Source: Ceraceosorus guamensis
Taxonomy: Eukaryota; Basidiomycota; Exobasidiomycetes; Ceraceosorales; Ceraceosoraceae
Direction of reading: 5' to 3'
NCBI RefSeq assembly: GCF_003144195.1
Contig: NW_020290018.1
Coordinates: 140,916 to 204,915, forward strand
Length of the DNA stretch: 64,000 nt
Both the position numbers and the translations under genes were made by a program. Shown here one piece after another: positions 12,001 through 24,254 of this stretch (within the stretch, counting starts at the first letter, position 1; each line of letters begins with the position of its first letter). The notes under the pieces were generated by a model, which ran no database searches, was not told where the DNA came from, and was given only the letters and a program-made list of their open reading frames with translations.

Positions 12001-13118
12001 AGGAAATGGCACCGATGGTCAATGCTGAGAACGATGCGCAAAGCAGGCATTGAGGAGAAATGAGAGACAAGCCTTTCCGATGAGGTCACACGAAGCCTTA
12101 CCGAGGATCGGTCCGATAATCCAGCCGATAGCCTGCGCAAAAATCTTCGAATAAGCTTTGACCAGCATGGCGTATCTGCGCGCGCGGGTCTCTCACGTGG
12201 AAGAGTGGCGTTCCGGAGAAGAACCTTGAGCCCTCAAGATCGGCTTGAGTACTGGCATAAGCCGGATCGCGGTACCACCCCGCTTGAACCATGAAACTCC
12301 GGTGGGTATACTTGGCAACTTTCGGGAGTCCCGAGCTTTTGGTCACGGATAAGAGATGAGGATTGAGTATTAGCCAGCACCTGGACGAGCCTTTCATTCT
12401 AGGTGGCTCACCTTCCGCTGGTATGCAACAAGAGAATTGTTCGATCGTACTCCTGCTCGAGGAGCTCATCGAGGTCGTACATGAATGCAGGAGAATGCTC
12501 GACATTCGCGCTCGAGCCGGCTGTTGCTGCGGCAGTAGGCAAGGCCATGACATTTATGACCGATTCGCCCGCCACAGCAACCACGCTGCTTTGAAGCGCT
12601 TCGGAGACTTTGCCTGCCAGCAAAGCGAAAGGCGGCGCATACAGCAAGTGTGTCACGCCTCTATGCGTCTGCAGTAGCGCTGCAATGGTATCTGGAGGAG
12701 CACGAGGCGAAAGAGGAAACACCTGCGCCACAGCAAGCCAAGTCAGCATTTTGCAGACTCTGCAATTTCTCGACGGTGCAATCCGCTTGCTCACAGTGCA
12801 GCCCATCTTGATGATGGCAAAGTAAGCGGCCGTTTCTGCCTCTGTGCTTCCAGCCAAAGTGGCTACGACAGGCACAGACAGACTGCCATCGCTACCGCCT
12901 AGCGTGGTGATCTTTGTCCGCAAGGGTAGACCTGCGTCGATCAGGACCCGCACGTAGTTGTTTACTAGCTCTTCAAATGCCGAGTACGTAGTGACGTGCC
13001 ATTCCCCACTTGCCGCTCGATAATCTTCGCGAAAGGTCGTCGTTGCATCATCTCGGGCCCTCACTGATAGCAATGAGGGCACCAAGATGGGCGTGTAGCG
13101 GACGTCTGGAACCGGCAT
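9085..13118 (-). CDS. NRPS-like enzyme: adenylation, carrier and thioester-reductase domains
   Basis: A multi-exon minus-strand gene with about ten introns. The adenylation domain starts at 13118. Its A3 loop is rebuilt across an intron (12411-12336) as HTSGSSGLPKVAKYTHRS; later come IWYGGAPLG, AYGLTE, TGDLCERHP and RIGDLVILSNGENV. The A10-like PLPKTDKGTVKKK is restored by splicing out an intron after AFATVF. The carrier domain has DLFDLGLDSLRSS, whose Ser carries phosphopantetheine. The reductase domain has the NAD(P)-binding VTGTTGGLG, and splicing at about 9925 restores GGYGESKLIGEKLV, the catalytic Tyr-x-x-x-Lys. Such A-T-R enzymes activate an acid, load it on the carrier and release it reductively as an aldehyde or alcohol; the substrate cannot be read here. 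I extend the gene past the apparent stop near 9198 because GEME is followed by gtgagt, and a phase-0 exon from 9156 (PFLANAVVLDKALATRF) ends at a stop at 9085. It lies alone, between SET2 and a kinase. Lys2-type aminoadipate reductase is an alternative, but this is shorter. Confidence 0.85.
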
Positions 13119-13230
13119 GATGGATGTAATCCTAGGAAACGATTGAGGACCAATTATGTGAGGCTGGCGAGCGTGAACGGGTCTCTTGCCGCTTGGTCTT
13201 GGCTTCGATGTCCGAGGACAAACTCGCTCT

Positions 13231-13237
13231 ATTTATA
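13231..13237 (-). promoter_or_regulatory. Putative TATA box of the adenylation/reductase gene
   Basis: Reads TATAAAT on the minus strand, about 115 bases upstream of the ATG at 13118. The spacing fits a TATA element with a short leader. Transcription start data are lacking. Confidence 0.45.
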
Positions 13238-15573
13238 CCTCTTGATCACTCTGACAGCTCATGGGGGATCATTTGAGCGTGTGGAGTAAGTGAAACAAAA
13301 CTGCGCGCACCATAGACTGCTCCTATTCCTCGTCGGCCGGTGTCCCTGCTATAACTTGATGCGAAGCGTGAGGGCCTTTAGGATGAGCAATGCATGGAAG
13401 AGTGAGAGTGGCGAGCGTCCCTCACCATCCAGGTCATGCACAAGTCTTGAGTGAGAGTCAAGTGTGGCTGGCTCAATCAAGAATAGGGTTCGGCTTTACT
13501 ACGCGCCAACTCACCCGCAGCTGCAGTCGTGAGTCTTGAGTCGCGGTTCGAATCATTTCAAGATTCACGTTCGTGCTGATTGTGCACTTGCTGATTGCTC
13601 ATGCATGTCACGTCATGTGCATGGACTAGTCAGGCAGTCGTGAGTCAAGTATGATTAGTCGTCACGAGTACGTGTGTGTGGTTTCCGCGTCCGGCCGGCA
13701 ACGCAAAATAACACGCAACACGCAACCGCAAGCCGCGCTTAGCGGCGGAGCTTGCAGATCCGCCAAGGCACAAGTCGGCCGAAACTCTCGATCGTGACTC
13801 GTGACTCACGACTTACGACTTTTGACTCAAACTCGATCCTGACTCTTGACTCATCAGACTCACGACTGCGGATGCCATGCAGCAGCAGCTGATGTTGACG
13901 CGACTGTCGTTGGCTCCGACACGTAAAGCTGATGACGTGAAGGGCGGTGCCAGCCGCGGTTGTCGATGCTGCTGTGCAGAGGCTGGACCGCATGCTGTAC
14001 CGCCGGCATACACTCACTACACTCACTACAACTGCCCCGCAGCACTCGCACTTCATTATTTCTATCACACACAGTCAATGAGTCAATTTGCGTCTGTCAG
14101 CGTGAATCTTGACACCTCACGGTCTCACCACGTAAAATATCAACGACATCATTCATTGAGCTCCTGATGAGTCAAAGTGGCATGAATGCTGACGCATCCA
14201 TCAGGCACATGCTTACGATCGCACCTCATCTAGTCCGACTATCTGCGCTCGCTCGATGGAGCCGAATCGTGAATCATTGATGGATCATGTAAGAAGGTGT
14301 TCCGCCGAGCCATCAGCTGTTGCCAACGCATAACATCGCGTCTTGTCCTGGTTGAACTTGTCTCTGTGACTCAAGGTTGTGCTTGGTTTCCGGCTTGATA
14401 CCGATCACCCACGTATGTTGTAGAGGCGAGTCGCGGTCATGCACATCACGTAGCTTAATTCAATCGTAAAGGGAAATCTGACAAATCGTGAATGTCCGAT
14501 TTAATTTGCAGCACAATCGATCGGCCCCAGACAAGATTCCATAACTCGAGGTGGATGACCGTGCAGGTTCAGTCGAGGAGGCCTCTGTCAGGACACGAGC
14601 CAGAAATTAATCGTGATCTTGCAAGCTTACTCGACTTTGTTCCTATCCGACTGGCTTGATCACCGACTCGATATCATGGCTACAAATGTTATGATCACAA
14701 TCGTGAACCTTGACGAAGGCTACATCAGCCGATCAGCAATTCACGTGATCGTTCATCATCCACGAATTGTCCAATCGTGAATCGTGAATCCCATGTTGAG
14801 CGTTAGCGTCACGATGGCAGACCTCTACTGTGACGAAGACCTTTATTAAGCGTCTTGCACATCCTCAGCACGCGCTTACTGGCTCACAAGGTCACGGTCA
14901 CGAGCTCTGCAAAGCGCGAGGGCTAAGCAGCGCAGCCTTGAAATTGAGCTGCTGAGGTCTGAGGATGCTTGTCGAATCAAATTAAATGTCATCGCGACGG
15001 CGCGGCAGGAGCGCGTGACATCTCCGCGAGCGTAGAGTGTCGAGTCGCGGATACTTGAGTTGCAATCGTGAATAATCAAGCGGTGCGCACGTGCGGCTCA
15101 CTAATAGCGCAGTCATAGTGGCTGGATACCTACATGGAACGAAGACTCAAGAGTAGTCTTTGTAAACGTAGTCAAAGTGGTGAGTCAAGATTGTGGATCG
15201 CGAGTCGACCAAGTCTCACACCCCATGGCATGCACTTGATTAGTATATGAAGACGGGCCCGGCGGAGCCGTGAGTAGCCACACGCAGCGCGCCGAGTTGA
15301 GGCGGTGCGCATGCAGCAGCGGGGTCACCATGCGCGGTGGCGCAGCCATATCCCGTACCGGTATACAGTCGGAGTCAACTCGCGCAACACTCTGACTCAA
15401 AACTCAATCACGAATTCAGTTGACTAATCTTGAATTCAAGATTCTTGATTATATACATCGCGACGCACGGAATCTTGAACCGGACAATCTGCGGCCTATC
15501 TGAATAAAGAGGCATGTTCGTGATTTGCATACCGGTACCGTACACACAAATGTACGGCACACGCACAACTCAC

Positions 15574-15600
15574 AATCTTGAATCTTGAATCTTGAATCTG
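15574..15600. repeat. Tandem 7-base repeat AATCTTG
   Basis: Three complete AATCTTG units in a row plus a partial fourth. It is the cleanest local array of the motif spread through this intergenic region. Confidence 0.8.
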
Positions 15601-17079
15601 ACTACTGACGGCATGCTTAAGCAAGAATCTTGAATCGCTGGCTTCGCTAGCTGTTTCAACAGCCTAGTCTACGTAAAGGGCTCCATCCAGAGAGGCCGAG
15701 TGTGGCAAAGACTCAAAACTCATCACGACTCTTTTGTCTTTGCGCTGTTCCACCCTACATAGCGCTCGAGCAGCTATACACGCTGGCTGCGACTTGGCTT
15801 TTTGTACCTCAAGCTTAGAACGACAAAGCGGCTCGACTTAGGACTTAATTGAGATACAGCTTCAGGAGTGGTTTCGGTGTCGCAGCGTCGTTCGCTTCAT
15901 GCAGCCGCAGGGGCCTGCGGGCGCCGGGTGGGGGGGAGCGTTGTTAACTCGGGACAGATAAGGTGATTTACCGTCGTATCCATGATTTGATCTACGTGAT
16001 GGTATATGCGCGAGCAGCTGCTGGGCGCGAAGGGTGGGTGGGAGGCGCTGAAGCAGTCTCGCGCCTCACGCATTTGTGAGACTATCCGGCCCGACCGCAA
16101 CACGCCGCGACAGTCGTGATGAGTGCATATACACATCAGCAGTCGTGATCAAGTTGGGATCGTGTGTCCGGTGCTGGTGACCGTAAAGATACACACGCAG
16201 CAGTCACAGTCGCGATCGAGTCAAGCGAAAAGTTGTGAGCGAATCTGAATGACCTGCAGACTGCCTCTGCCCAAGCAGCAGCAGCAGCAAAGCCCCTACG
16301 CATCGGTACGGCAGGTCAGTCGTGAATTTTGAGTCTGATGAGTGTGCGTGCGGATGTGATGTGTACCTGGACTGGTACCGGTCCGTGACAGCAGGCATCC
16401 CATCTGCTGCAGCGAAGCGCACCTTCAGCTCCGCTCATGACACTAGCGCGGCCCTGCAGCAAGGCGATCCGCCATGCCGCAACTCTGCCCGCAAACGCGA
16501 CACTCGTGACTGATGATTAGCCCTCACAACTGAGCGCGTGTCCCCTCCGTCGGCGAACTTCCCGCTCGCAATTTTAAGGTCCCTATCCTCCTTCCCGCCT
16601 GGCTGAATCGATCGCAAACTCGTGACTGAGACTTTTGGTGGCAACAGCTTCCACTACTGTAGTAGTAAGGCGCGCTACAGAAGGGGCTTCGATCAATTCA
16701 CCCTCGAACCCGCGGATCCCACCCTTTTCACTACTGTGGGTCAGGTCCTAATTACCCCTGCAGCAAGACTCGACGATTTCCACTGCTCTACACCTCCGCA
16801 TCCTGGATCGGCTCGCCCTCGCAGTCCTAATACTAACACGGGCAGCGCATCCAGAGAGAACCTTTTTCTCCTTCCACGTCTCCCTTCTCTCGCTCAAAGA
16901 CACCAACACACCTTCGGGCGCAGCACAAAGCATCCGACGCTCGCTCCATTGGAGCATCTGCAGGCTAGCCATTCACACCATTCGTCCTGTGCTGCATTGC
17001 AGACTGCCAAGTCAGCGGGGCTCACAGCCCAAGCTAGTCGGGCTAGGTAACGCCTTTGCATCCAGCCTGTCGAGCAAGG

Positions 17080-20000
17080 ATGTACACTGGTCGATATTCA
17101 GCCACGTCGGTCACCAGTGGACGGGGTGAGAGCAGCGCGAGTGCCTTGTTTCCTTCGCAGCGCAAAGCGGGCTCTCATTCAACACGACCACAGACTGCCA
17201 GCAGCATCGAGAGCAGGTGGACGAATGGTTCAGGAACGCACAACAGGGGCTACTCGCCCATGTCTACGGATGTGGATGAGGACTCATCTTCGGCTTCGAT
17301 CAGGCATGCGCACAGATCACAGCATGCAAACACCTTGTCACCAGTAGACCGGCGCGGGTCTTGGGACACCTCTTCTAGACTGTCAGACGAAGCCAGCTCT
17401 TCTCGTGCTGCGAACAGCCCCGGGCTCGATCCCAGACGAGAGCGCGAGCTACCGCCTCTGCCCCCGCCAAACGATGACAATGACGACGATCCTCGAGATA
17501 GGAACAATGCATCGCTATACTCATCTCAAGACTCGACTATCATTTCGCAAGATCGCTTCGGCAACCCGACATTCCAGAAGCGTGGCAAAGTGGCCATGCG
17601 TGCGGCTGGACAGGAAGCGATGAAAATGGGCGCCGGGTTGCGCAAGCTGGCGGGCAAGGCAGGTGCTGCTTCTGTAGCCTCTGCTCAACGATGGCGGACA
17701 CACTCTCGACCTGATCAGCCGCCGTCGTCTATGGCAACGCCCGAAAAGACTACCAGTCGAAGCGGGTCAGGTGGAGGAGGTGGAATCAGCAGCGGGTTGC
17801 GAAGGCTGAATGGCCTCGCGTCCAAATCTGCAGTCGACCTGACTTGGTCCGAGCAGCGCAATAAAGCGCGCAATCGAAGTGCACAGAAGACCATAGAGGT
17901 CCCAGAATGGGATGCTTCCTTGCCACTTTTTAGGGACGACGCCGGGATAAGCCTTCCTACGAACGTGAAGCACAACGTGCATGTAGATGTCGGCCCGATG
18001 GGTTACACTGGTCTGCCAGCCTCTTGGGCTGATACTTTGGCACAATGCGGCATGGACGCGGAGGATGTCAGGGCGGACCCAAAGGGCGCAGCCGATTTGA
18101 TCCGCAAGCATACTGCTTACTACGTCCAACAGGAGGCTCAGCGAGGTCAAGCGCCGGAGACGACGCGCGAGCTGCTGCGATCGCGGCTCGGGGACTATGA
18201 GGACTTGCACAGCGCAATCAGCACTCCTGAAACGGAAGAGTGGGACCAGTCGTTTGCTGACAGACAAGGTGCTGGTTCGAGAACGAGCAACAACGATGTG
18301 CGGCAAAGTATGTCGACCACCTACTCGAGCGTCTTGAATCGCGGTTGGGCGACGAGCCCCTCTTGGGACGACGCCCCTTCGATGCCGTCTTCGCCCAACA
18401 ACCGGATAGAATCGTTGAGGCAGCCAAGCCCGGTCCTGCCCGAGGTAGGCAGCGATGAGGATTGGGGTGCCAATCTGATTGGTGCGTTGCCGCGTGGCCA
18501 GGACGCAAAGCAACGATCGCGCTCCGGCAACTCTATCAAAGGCTCCGCTCAGACTACGGCGCCGCAGCGCCAGATCTCTGCTGCAAATGCACCGACGCGG
18601 CCGCTCGGAGGCAACGCGCTCCCGGTCTCTCCTGAGGACGACATCAAGAACGCTCAAATCTCAACAGCGAGCAAGGCTCTGACCGGAAAGCCTCGAGCCT
18701 TGCGAATGTCCGAGCTTGCTAGTCGGAGAGATGCATCCCGTCCAGGGACAGGACAAAGCAGCAGGCCGGGAACAGCCGATACGCAGCGCGCAGCAAGCTC
18801 TGCTGGCCACGGCATAGCTGCCTCGGACGCATACGCAGGGTCGGACTCGAGTCACTCGCAGACCAGCTCATGGCTTCACTTTTCTCAAAATGGCGGAAAG
18901 GCCTTGCAGGTGCCTCAGGTTGCCGAAGCTCAGCCTCGCAGCGCTCCCGCTTCTGCTGCGGCAAGGTCCATCGCGCCGAGCATCTCTCCAGCCCTTTTGG
19001 CCGCGAGCGGCGGACGCAACGGATACCAAGCCCATGTCGCGCCACTGAAGGGTTCCAACTTCACTTTGCGCAATCTCAATGCTACTCGTTCGACTCCTTC
19101 ACTCCACCAAGGCAGTGTAGCTTCAAGCCCTCCTCCACCGCTTCCTGTCTCTGCAGCTGCGGAAGGGTTTTACGTACCAAAAAGCGCAGGGATCCGTGCT
19201 TCGGGCGCGAGCCGCGTCTCCAATGGCAGTTCAGCCCACAGCGAAGCCGTTATTGGGCCAGCCCTCGTTGAGCGCAGGCAGCAGTCGGGCCAGTGGAGCT
19301 CAGCTCGGACGCGAAGTCGCGCAGGTAGTCTCGCCAGCAGTGTAGAGGCCTCCCATTCGGACTCGCACCACAGCGCGGAGCCTTCCGGACCACCACAAAG
19401 CCTAAGAGAACGACGCGGAGCTGGATCGCGCATACATCCGCCCAGCGCGAGGAAGCGCACCAGCAACGGACTGGTGAGCAGTGACGATCAGCAATCCCCA
19501 TCGCCCGTCTCGCTGAGGTTTACGCGTCCGGATGGCGGCGCCGAGGCTCTTCGGCTGAACGCCGTCGAGACAAAATCAGATTTGCCTTCTGGCTCAGGCT
19601 GGCTGGTCTTTCCCGGTCAGGTCCCCAAGTCGCCTCACACTCCTCTCAGCGCACGCTCGCGACAGGGCTCTAAAAGCTCCACCTCCTCGGACACGCGAAA
19701 GTTTCCTGTGGAACCTGCTCCGGTTGTCAATGCCACTCGAGGTTCGCGGCGGTCTAGCAAAGCCGACAGCGCAGATCACCCGCCTGTACTGCCCCCGAAG
19801 GACTCAGGTGCGCCAAGCACTCCGCAGCGCTCGCCTGCTTTTGCACCCCATGATCGATCCGTGGCCGCTGAGGCCGATCTGACGAACGGACTAGGCGAGC
19901 GTTCAACCGCACAGCGCAGCCCAATTACGCCTCCACGATCTCGAGAGCCGCCTCCTTCGTCTTGGGGCACCACCGGGTCTCGTCCCAGCGGCAGCGCTCA

Positions 20001-22169
20001 CGTGCCGAAGCTTTCTGTCAATCTGCGGTCCGGAAAGCTGGGCGGAGACGCGAGCGATAGGCAAAGCCGCGGATTTTTGGATGACTGGCTGTTCAGAGGG
20101 CTGGGCGACGCGAGCTCGACGTCTGCGGCGCAAAATTCGGCTAGTGCGGAACCAGCAGAGACTCGCATTCGCTCGTTGCCTCCAGTGTCTCACGACGACA
20201 CAGCAGCGCATATTCCCAGTGCGTTCGAGTCGGGTGATGAAGGATCTGAGACAGGCGAAGGGACGCTGGGGCGAAGAGCGTCCATCTCAAGTCTTCCAGA
20301 GACGGAGGCAGGATTTGATGCTATGCGATCGCGCGCGGCCTCCCCTTGGGGCCCTCCAGCGGCTGATCAGGAAGCGCTCGATGCGGCTGCAGCTACTAGA
20401 CCCAGCAGTCGGACCAGCCGTCCAGGCAGCCGTGCCAGTCAGTCTTCGAGATCCGGCCGCCACGGCTCTAGGCGATATGCAGGACGGCGAAGCGAGGATG
20501 CCAAGCGCTTTCCCATGTCGACGCACTACGCTTCAGGAGTCTTCGAGCACGAAGGCTTTTCTTTGGATGCTGAAGGTACTAGCACCTTTGCCGACCTCAT
20601 GCGTCAACGACGTAGCTTCGATCTGGATGACATGATGCCGATCCAGCTGGCCTCGAGCGATCCCGTACCCCCCGTGCCCCGCCTAGACGCCGACAAAGAC
20701 AAGTACTCTCGTCGATCGAGGATGACCTCGAAAGACGAGCTCAGCGACTCCCCCGCCAACATGACGAAAGTCCTTCCTGAACTCGAAGTCGAGGCGGAGG
20801 AGAAGGATGTCGGCGTCCGTGCTAGCCTGAGCACCTCGAGCCCCGGCCCTGACATGTACGCGTGGCTGCCCGTTGCATTGAGGCATCTTGGTGAGTACCA
20901 CGGGGCCATGCTCTTCAAAGCGCATTGGACTTGCGTACACGCTCACCTTTTTCACTATCTATTCAGGCCCATTCCTGCGGGGAGAAAATACTTCCACAGT
21001 ATTCGGCGAGCTGTCAAAAATCGGCGAAGGGGAATCGGGAGACGTCTATTCTGCCTCTCCGCTGCGAAAGGGCGGAGGGCCGGTTGCGATAAAAGTGATT
21101 CGAGTCGAACAGAGCACAGCGGAACGGGACGGCATGTCGAGGCTAGGACAGCTGGACAAAGAGCTCGCTTTGTGGAAGCAAAGTGGGCACGCCAACGTGC
21201 TTGGTTTGCACGATGTCTACTACTCCGCAGATGGCGTTGCGCCGGGCATTTGGGTCGCTCAAGATCTCATGTCGATGTCTCTTGCCGACATTATCGCGCT
21301 TCGCCCTGCAGGCATCGAGCTTTCAGAGTCCTCAATGAGTCGAATCGTCCTGGACGTCTCTGGCGCTTTGGACTTTTTGCACTCGAGAAACATTGTTCAC
21401 CGCGACGTGCGTTCTGACAACATTCACCTCGATGCGGAGGGGATTGCGAAGCTGGCCGACTTTACGCATGCGGCCCAGCTTGCGCAGAGTCCAAGCCCTC
21501 TTAGCAAGCGCACGTCGGTGATAGGCACAGCATACTGGATGGCTCCAGAGGTGGTCAAGGCGGAACCGTATGACACCTGCGCGGACATTTGGTCCCTTGG
21601 AGTCGTCATATATGAAATGATTGAAGGCGACCCGCCTCGAGTAGATTTTCCGGCGCTGCGTGTGGGTACATCTCGTTTCGCTGACGTGCATGCACCATTC
21701 AGGGCGAATTGAGACCTCGGCTGAATTTCATCCCAATCGCGCTTCGCAGGCCATCACTTTGACCGCCAAGCTGGGCCTGCCACCATTGACATCACCAGAG
21801 AAATGGTCCGCCGCGCTTCAGCAAGTGCTGTCTTGGTGCACCGAGATGGACCCGTCCAAGCGACCTACGGCTGGCGCACTGGCTCCTGTGAGTAGGTTTA
21901 CGGGGGCTATAGAGTAAGAGCGCCGATTTGCGACTTTGCTTACTCCGTCCTTCCCTCCACTTGAACAGAGCGATTTCTTATCGAAGGCTTGTCATCCTGC
22001 GCAGCTTGCCGCGCTCATCACGACGGCCCAAGCAGTGGAGGCGGACGCGGCTGCTGAGGAGGAGCTCGTAACGTCGGACGATGCGGATGACACAATGGAT
22101 TTCATCGACGCCCATCTGCACGATCGTACTCGCGACTCTTGGGCCTCACAAAGCACTATTCAGGGATGA
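17080..22169 (+). CDS. CRIB-containing PAK/STE20-like protein kinase with atypical catalytic motifs
   Basis: Exons 17080-20890, 20967-21659, 21703-21887 and 21969-22169 give about 1629 residues. The first 1270 residues are mostly disordered and Ser/Pro/Arg-rich, but contain a CRIB/p21-binding motif near residue 288 (ISLPTNVKHNVHVDVG, then TGLPASW), as in kinases driven by Cdc42/Rac. The C-terminal kinase domain has a Gly loop (IGEGESGDVYSA), VAIK with its ATP-contacting Lys, GTAYWMAPEVVK in the activation segment, and ADIWSLGVVIYEM. Two normally conserved sites differ: the catalytic loop is HRDVRSDN (Arg where Ser/Thr kinases have Lys), and the metal-binding DFG is DFT. Related fungal PAKs (Cla4, Ste20) act in polarity, budding and mating. 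Activity of this copy is uncertain. The start at 17080 is the first ATG in the long frame. The donor after FPAL was chosen (phase 1) so that RIETSAEFHP continues the domain. Confidence 0.85.
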
Positions 22170-24254
22170 ACAGAGTGCCCACTTATCGCGCACCTCTCGA
22201 AGAGCTATCTTTCATCTCTGGTCTCCTCACAACATCTTGCTATCGTTCTTTGCGCTGCTGTCTGCTGCAAACACACGTGTACAATATATGCTACTTCATC
22301 CCGCTGCGAACCCAAGCACTACTGTCAGAGCACACTTTTCATCTGCTAATTGCATACACGATTCATCCTCACGTTCATCAGAGGTCTGCTGTTGTGGCGG
22401 CAATCTTTGGTGTGGGCAAGGTAGGCGGCACGCCAGCTTGGCCAAGGTCTCCGCAATCGCTTGCACGATTGGAAAATCAGAGAGCTGTGGGCTACTGCGC
22501 GATTCGCGTCGCTGTTCGATCATGAAGACAGACCGAGCCGCCTGATGCTGTGTTCATCGAGTGGCGCGTGTCGAGCTCGACTCCAAGCGCGCTCTCCTGC
22601 ATTGCGAATGCGCACGGGGTCCAGTCTTACCACGTCCGCAAGCAGTCGCGAGTCGAGTGTATCCATTCAGGGCTGTCAACCTTTTGTGAGAATCACGAAT
22701 GGCGTGGCTCGTGCTTCGAGGACTCGGCGAGCGCGTCTGAGTGGGGGCCTGCGCGCTGGTCGTGCTTGGCAGCGATACACGTCTCGAATTGTGAGTACTA
22801 CATGCGTTCACAAATCAAATCCCACTCTTTTGCCGCATACGATGGTGCTGTCGAAGGTCTCGGAAAGTCACGTACGACTTGCACGAGCGTCAGTGGCTTG
22901 GAAAGCAATCACATTGAGCGACGAAGCACTTGGGCGGCACGGAGGCCCATGCTGGGCTAGATTCGGACGTATCAAGATGGCGCGTGCGCGAGTTCCAATA
23001 GCATCAAGAGTGAGCACTGCCCGAAGTCGTAAAGGTGTGTATACCGCTCTTGCACTTTTGAACCACGAACGAATCGCTGAAAGGATATTCACATTAGGCC
23101 GCGGTAATAACCGATTGCTCACGGTCCCAGCTATAGCACCGATGGGTGGCCTCGCTGCATGCATGGGCACAGGGCGCCAAAATTTTGAATGAAGCTGCCG
23201 CGCGTGTTTGTACCTCGGTCGAGGAGGTGCTGCGTTCGATGAATGATGATGCTGAGAAAGCGGGTAACGTGAGCCAAGTCGCGTCGCGAGTCATGTTGAG
23301 CAAGCTCTGAGCATGGGCCGCTCTGGTCTGCGCCTGTCTCGTGGTGTCCTACCACGGGCTTGAGGTGAAAGGGATCGAATGCGTGGATCCTCTGCTGATA
23401 CAACAACAACAACTGATGAGAGGGCGCAAGAGAGCGTCGACCACAGCAGTCACCGTAATTGCGGCGCTAGTCAAAGAGTCGGAGTCTCGAGTCGACGACC
23501 CGCAACGTACGCTGTGCTGTCCGCTTTGCGCTCGATCAGCGCAGCTTGGATTTCAGAATCAAAATTCAGAATTGTGGACGCGTTGAATCACGAACGGTAT
23601 GCAAATTCGAGTCTGGCTTTATTTAAATCACGCACCATTATAAATCGTCCCAAATTCAGTTGTCACTAAAAGATTCGGATAGGCCAGAGCATTTGAAATC
23701 AATCATTCAACCCCTGCAGTTCCGCCATCAACCTTACAATCAAGAATACTCAAGACAACACTAGCGCACAGGTCAAAAGTCGAAACGTGACCTCGACGCC
23801 AGCAGGAGACTGTGATGCAGCTTAATCAAATTTGATTTAAGCGCACGGCCGGTGTATTGCAAGCAAGCAGCTCATGATGACCTGCATCGCCTCGACCACA
23901 ACAAACACCAAACTCAACCACTCACCGACAGCCATCCGAGCAAGCCAAGTACCCGAGTGAGAACACCTCACTGCTCCATTCCGAGTCAGTAGTCCTTTGG
24001 CAAGTGGAGCTCAGCCATCAGGGGTGCTCGCCAAACCTGACCTCGGGGCCGCGAGGTACGAGAGACGCGCCCAAGCCGCGTGTTGGTTTTGCACCGTTTC
24101 GTCAGCTTATTCGAGTGTATAGAGCGACAACGCGCGCCCCTGACTCTGTGAGGTCGAATAGCATACACGAACCGCATGTCTCTAGTGCTGTGCTTTGGCA
24201 CTGCAAGGCTCTCACAAGACCAAAAACGACACTGGACGACAACATTGGACCAGC
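22170..24254. other. Intergenic, kinase to TUTase
   Basis: About 2.1 kb between two plus-strand genes. Several ORFs up to 243 codons are open, but they lack splice consistency, family motifs or coding-like composition. I see scattered copies of the TCGTGA/TTGAATC-type motif and no RNA gene. Confidence 0.5.

Larger units (their letters stand above)
13119..17079. other. Long gene-free divergent intergenic region with dispersed motif
   Basis: Nearly 4 kb between the divergent adenylation/reductase and kinase genes. No exon is supported on either strand. From about 13440 to 16640 it is studded with variants of TCGTGA(A/C)TC, TCACGA and TCTTGA(A/G)TC, often back to back or inverted (dense near 13790-13870, 14760-14795, 15390-15455 and 15570-15605). 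The part nearest the kinase, about 16640-17079, is C/T-rich and probably promoter or 5' UTR. Confidence 0.7.

Noticed and set aside
13535-13570. GGTTCGAATC, like a tRNA B box
   Set aside because: The five bases on either side do not pair, and there is no cloverleaf around it.
22461-23192. 243-codon ORF between the kinase and the TUTase
   Set aside because: It has no signal, domain or splice context; its composition resembles the surrounding intergenic DNA.
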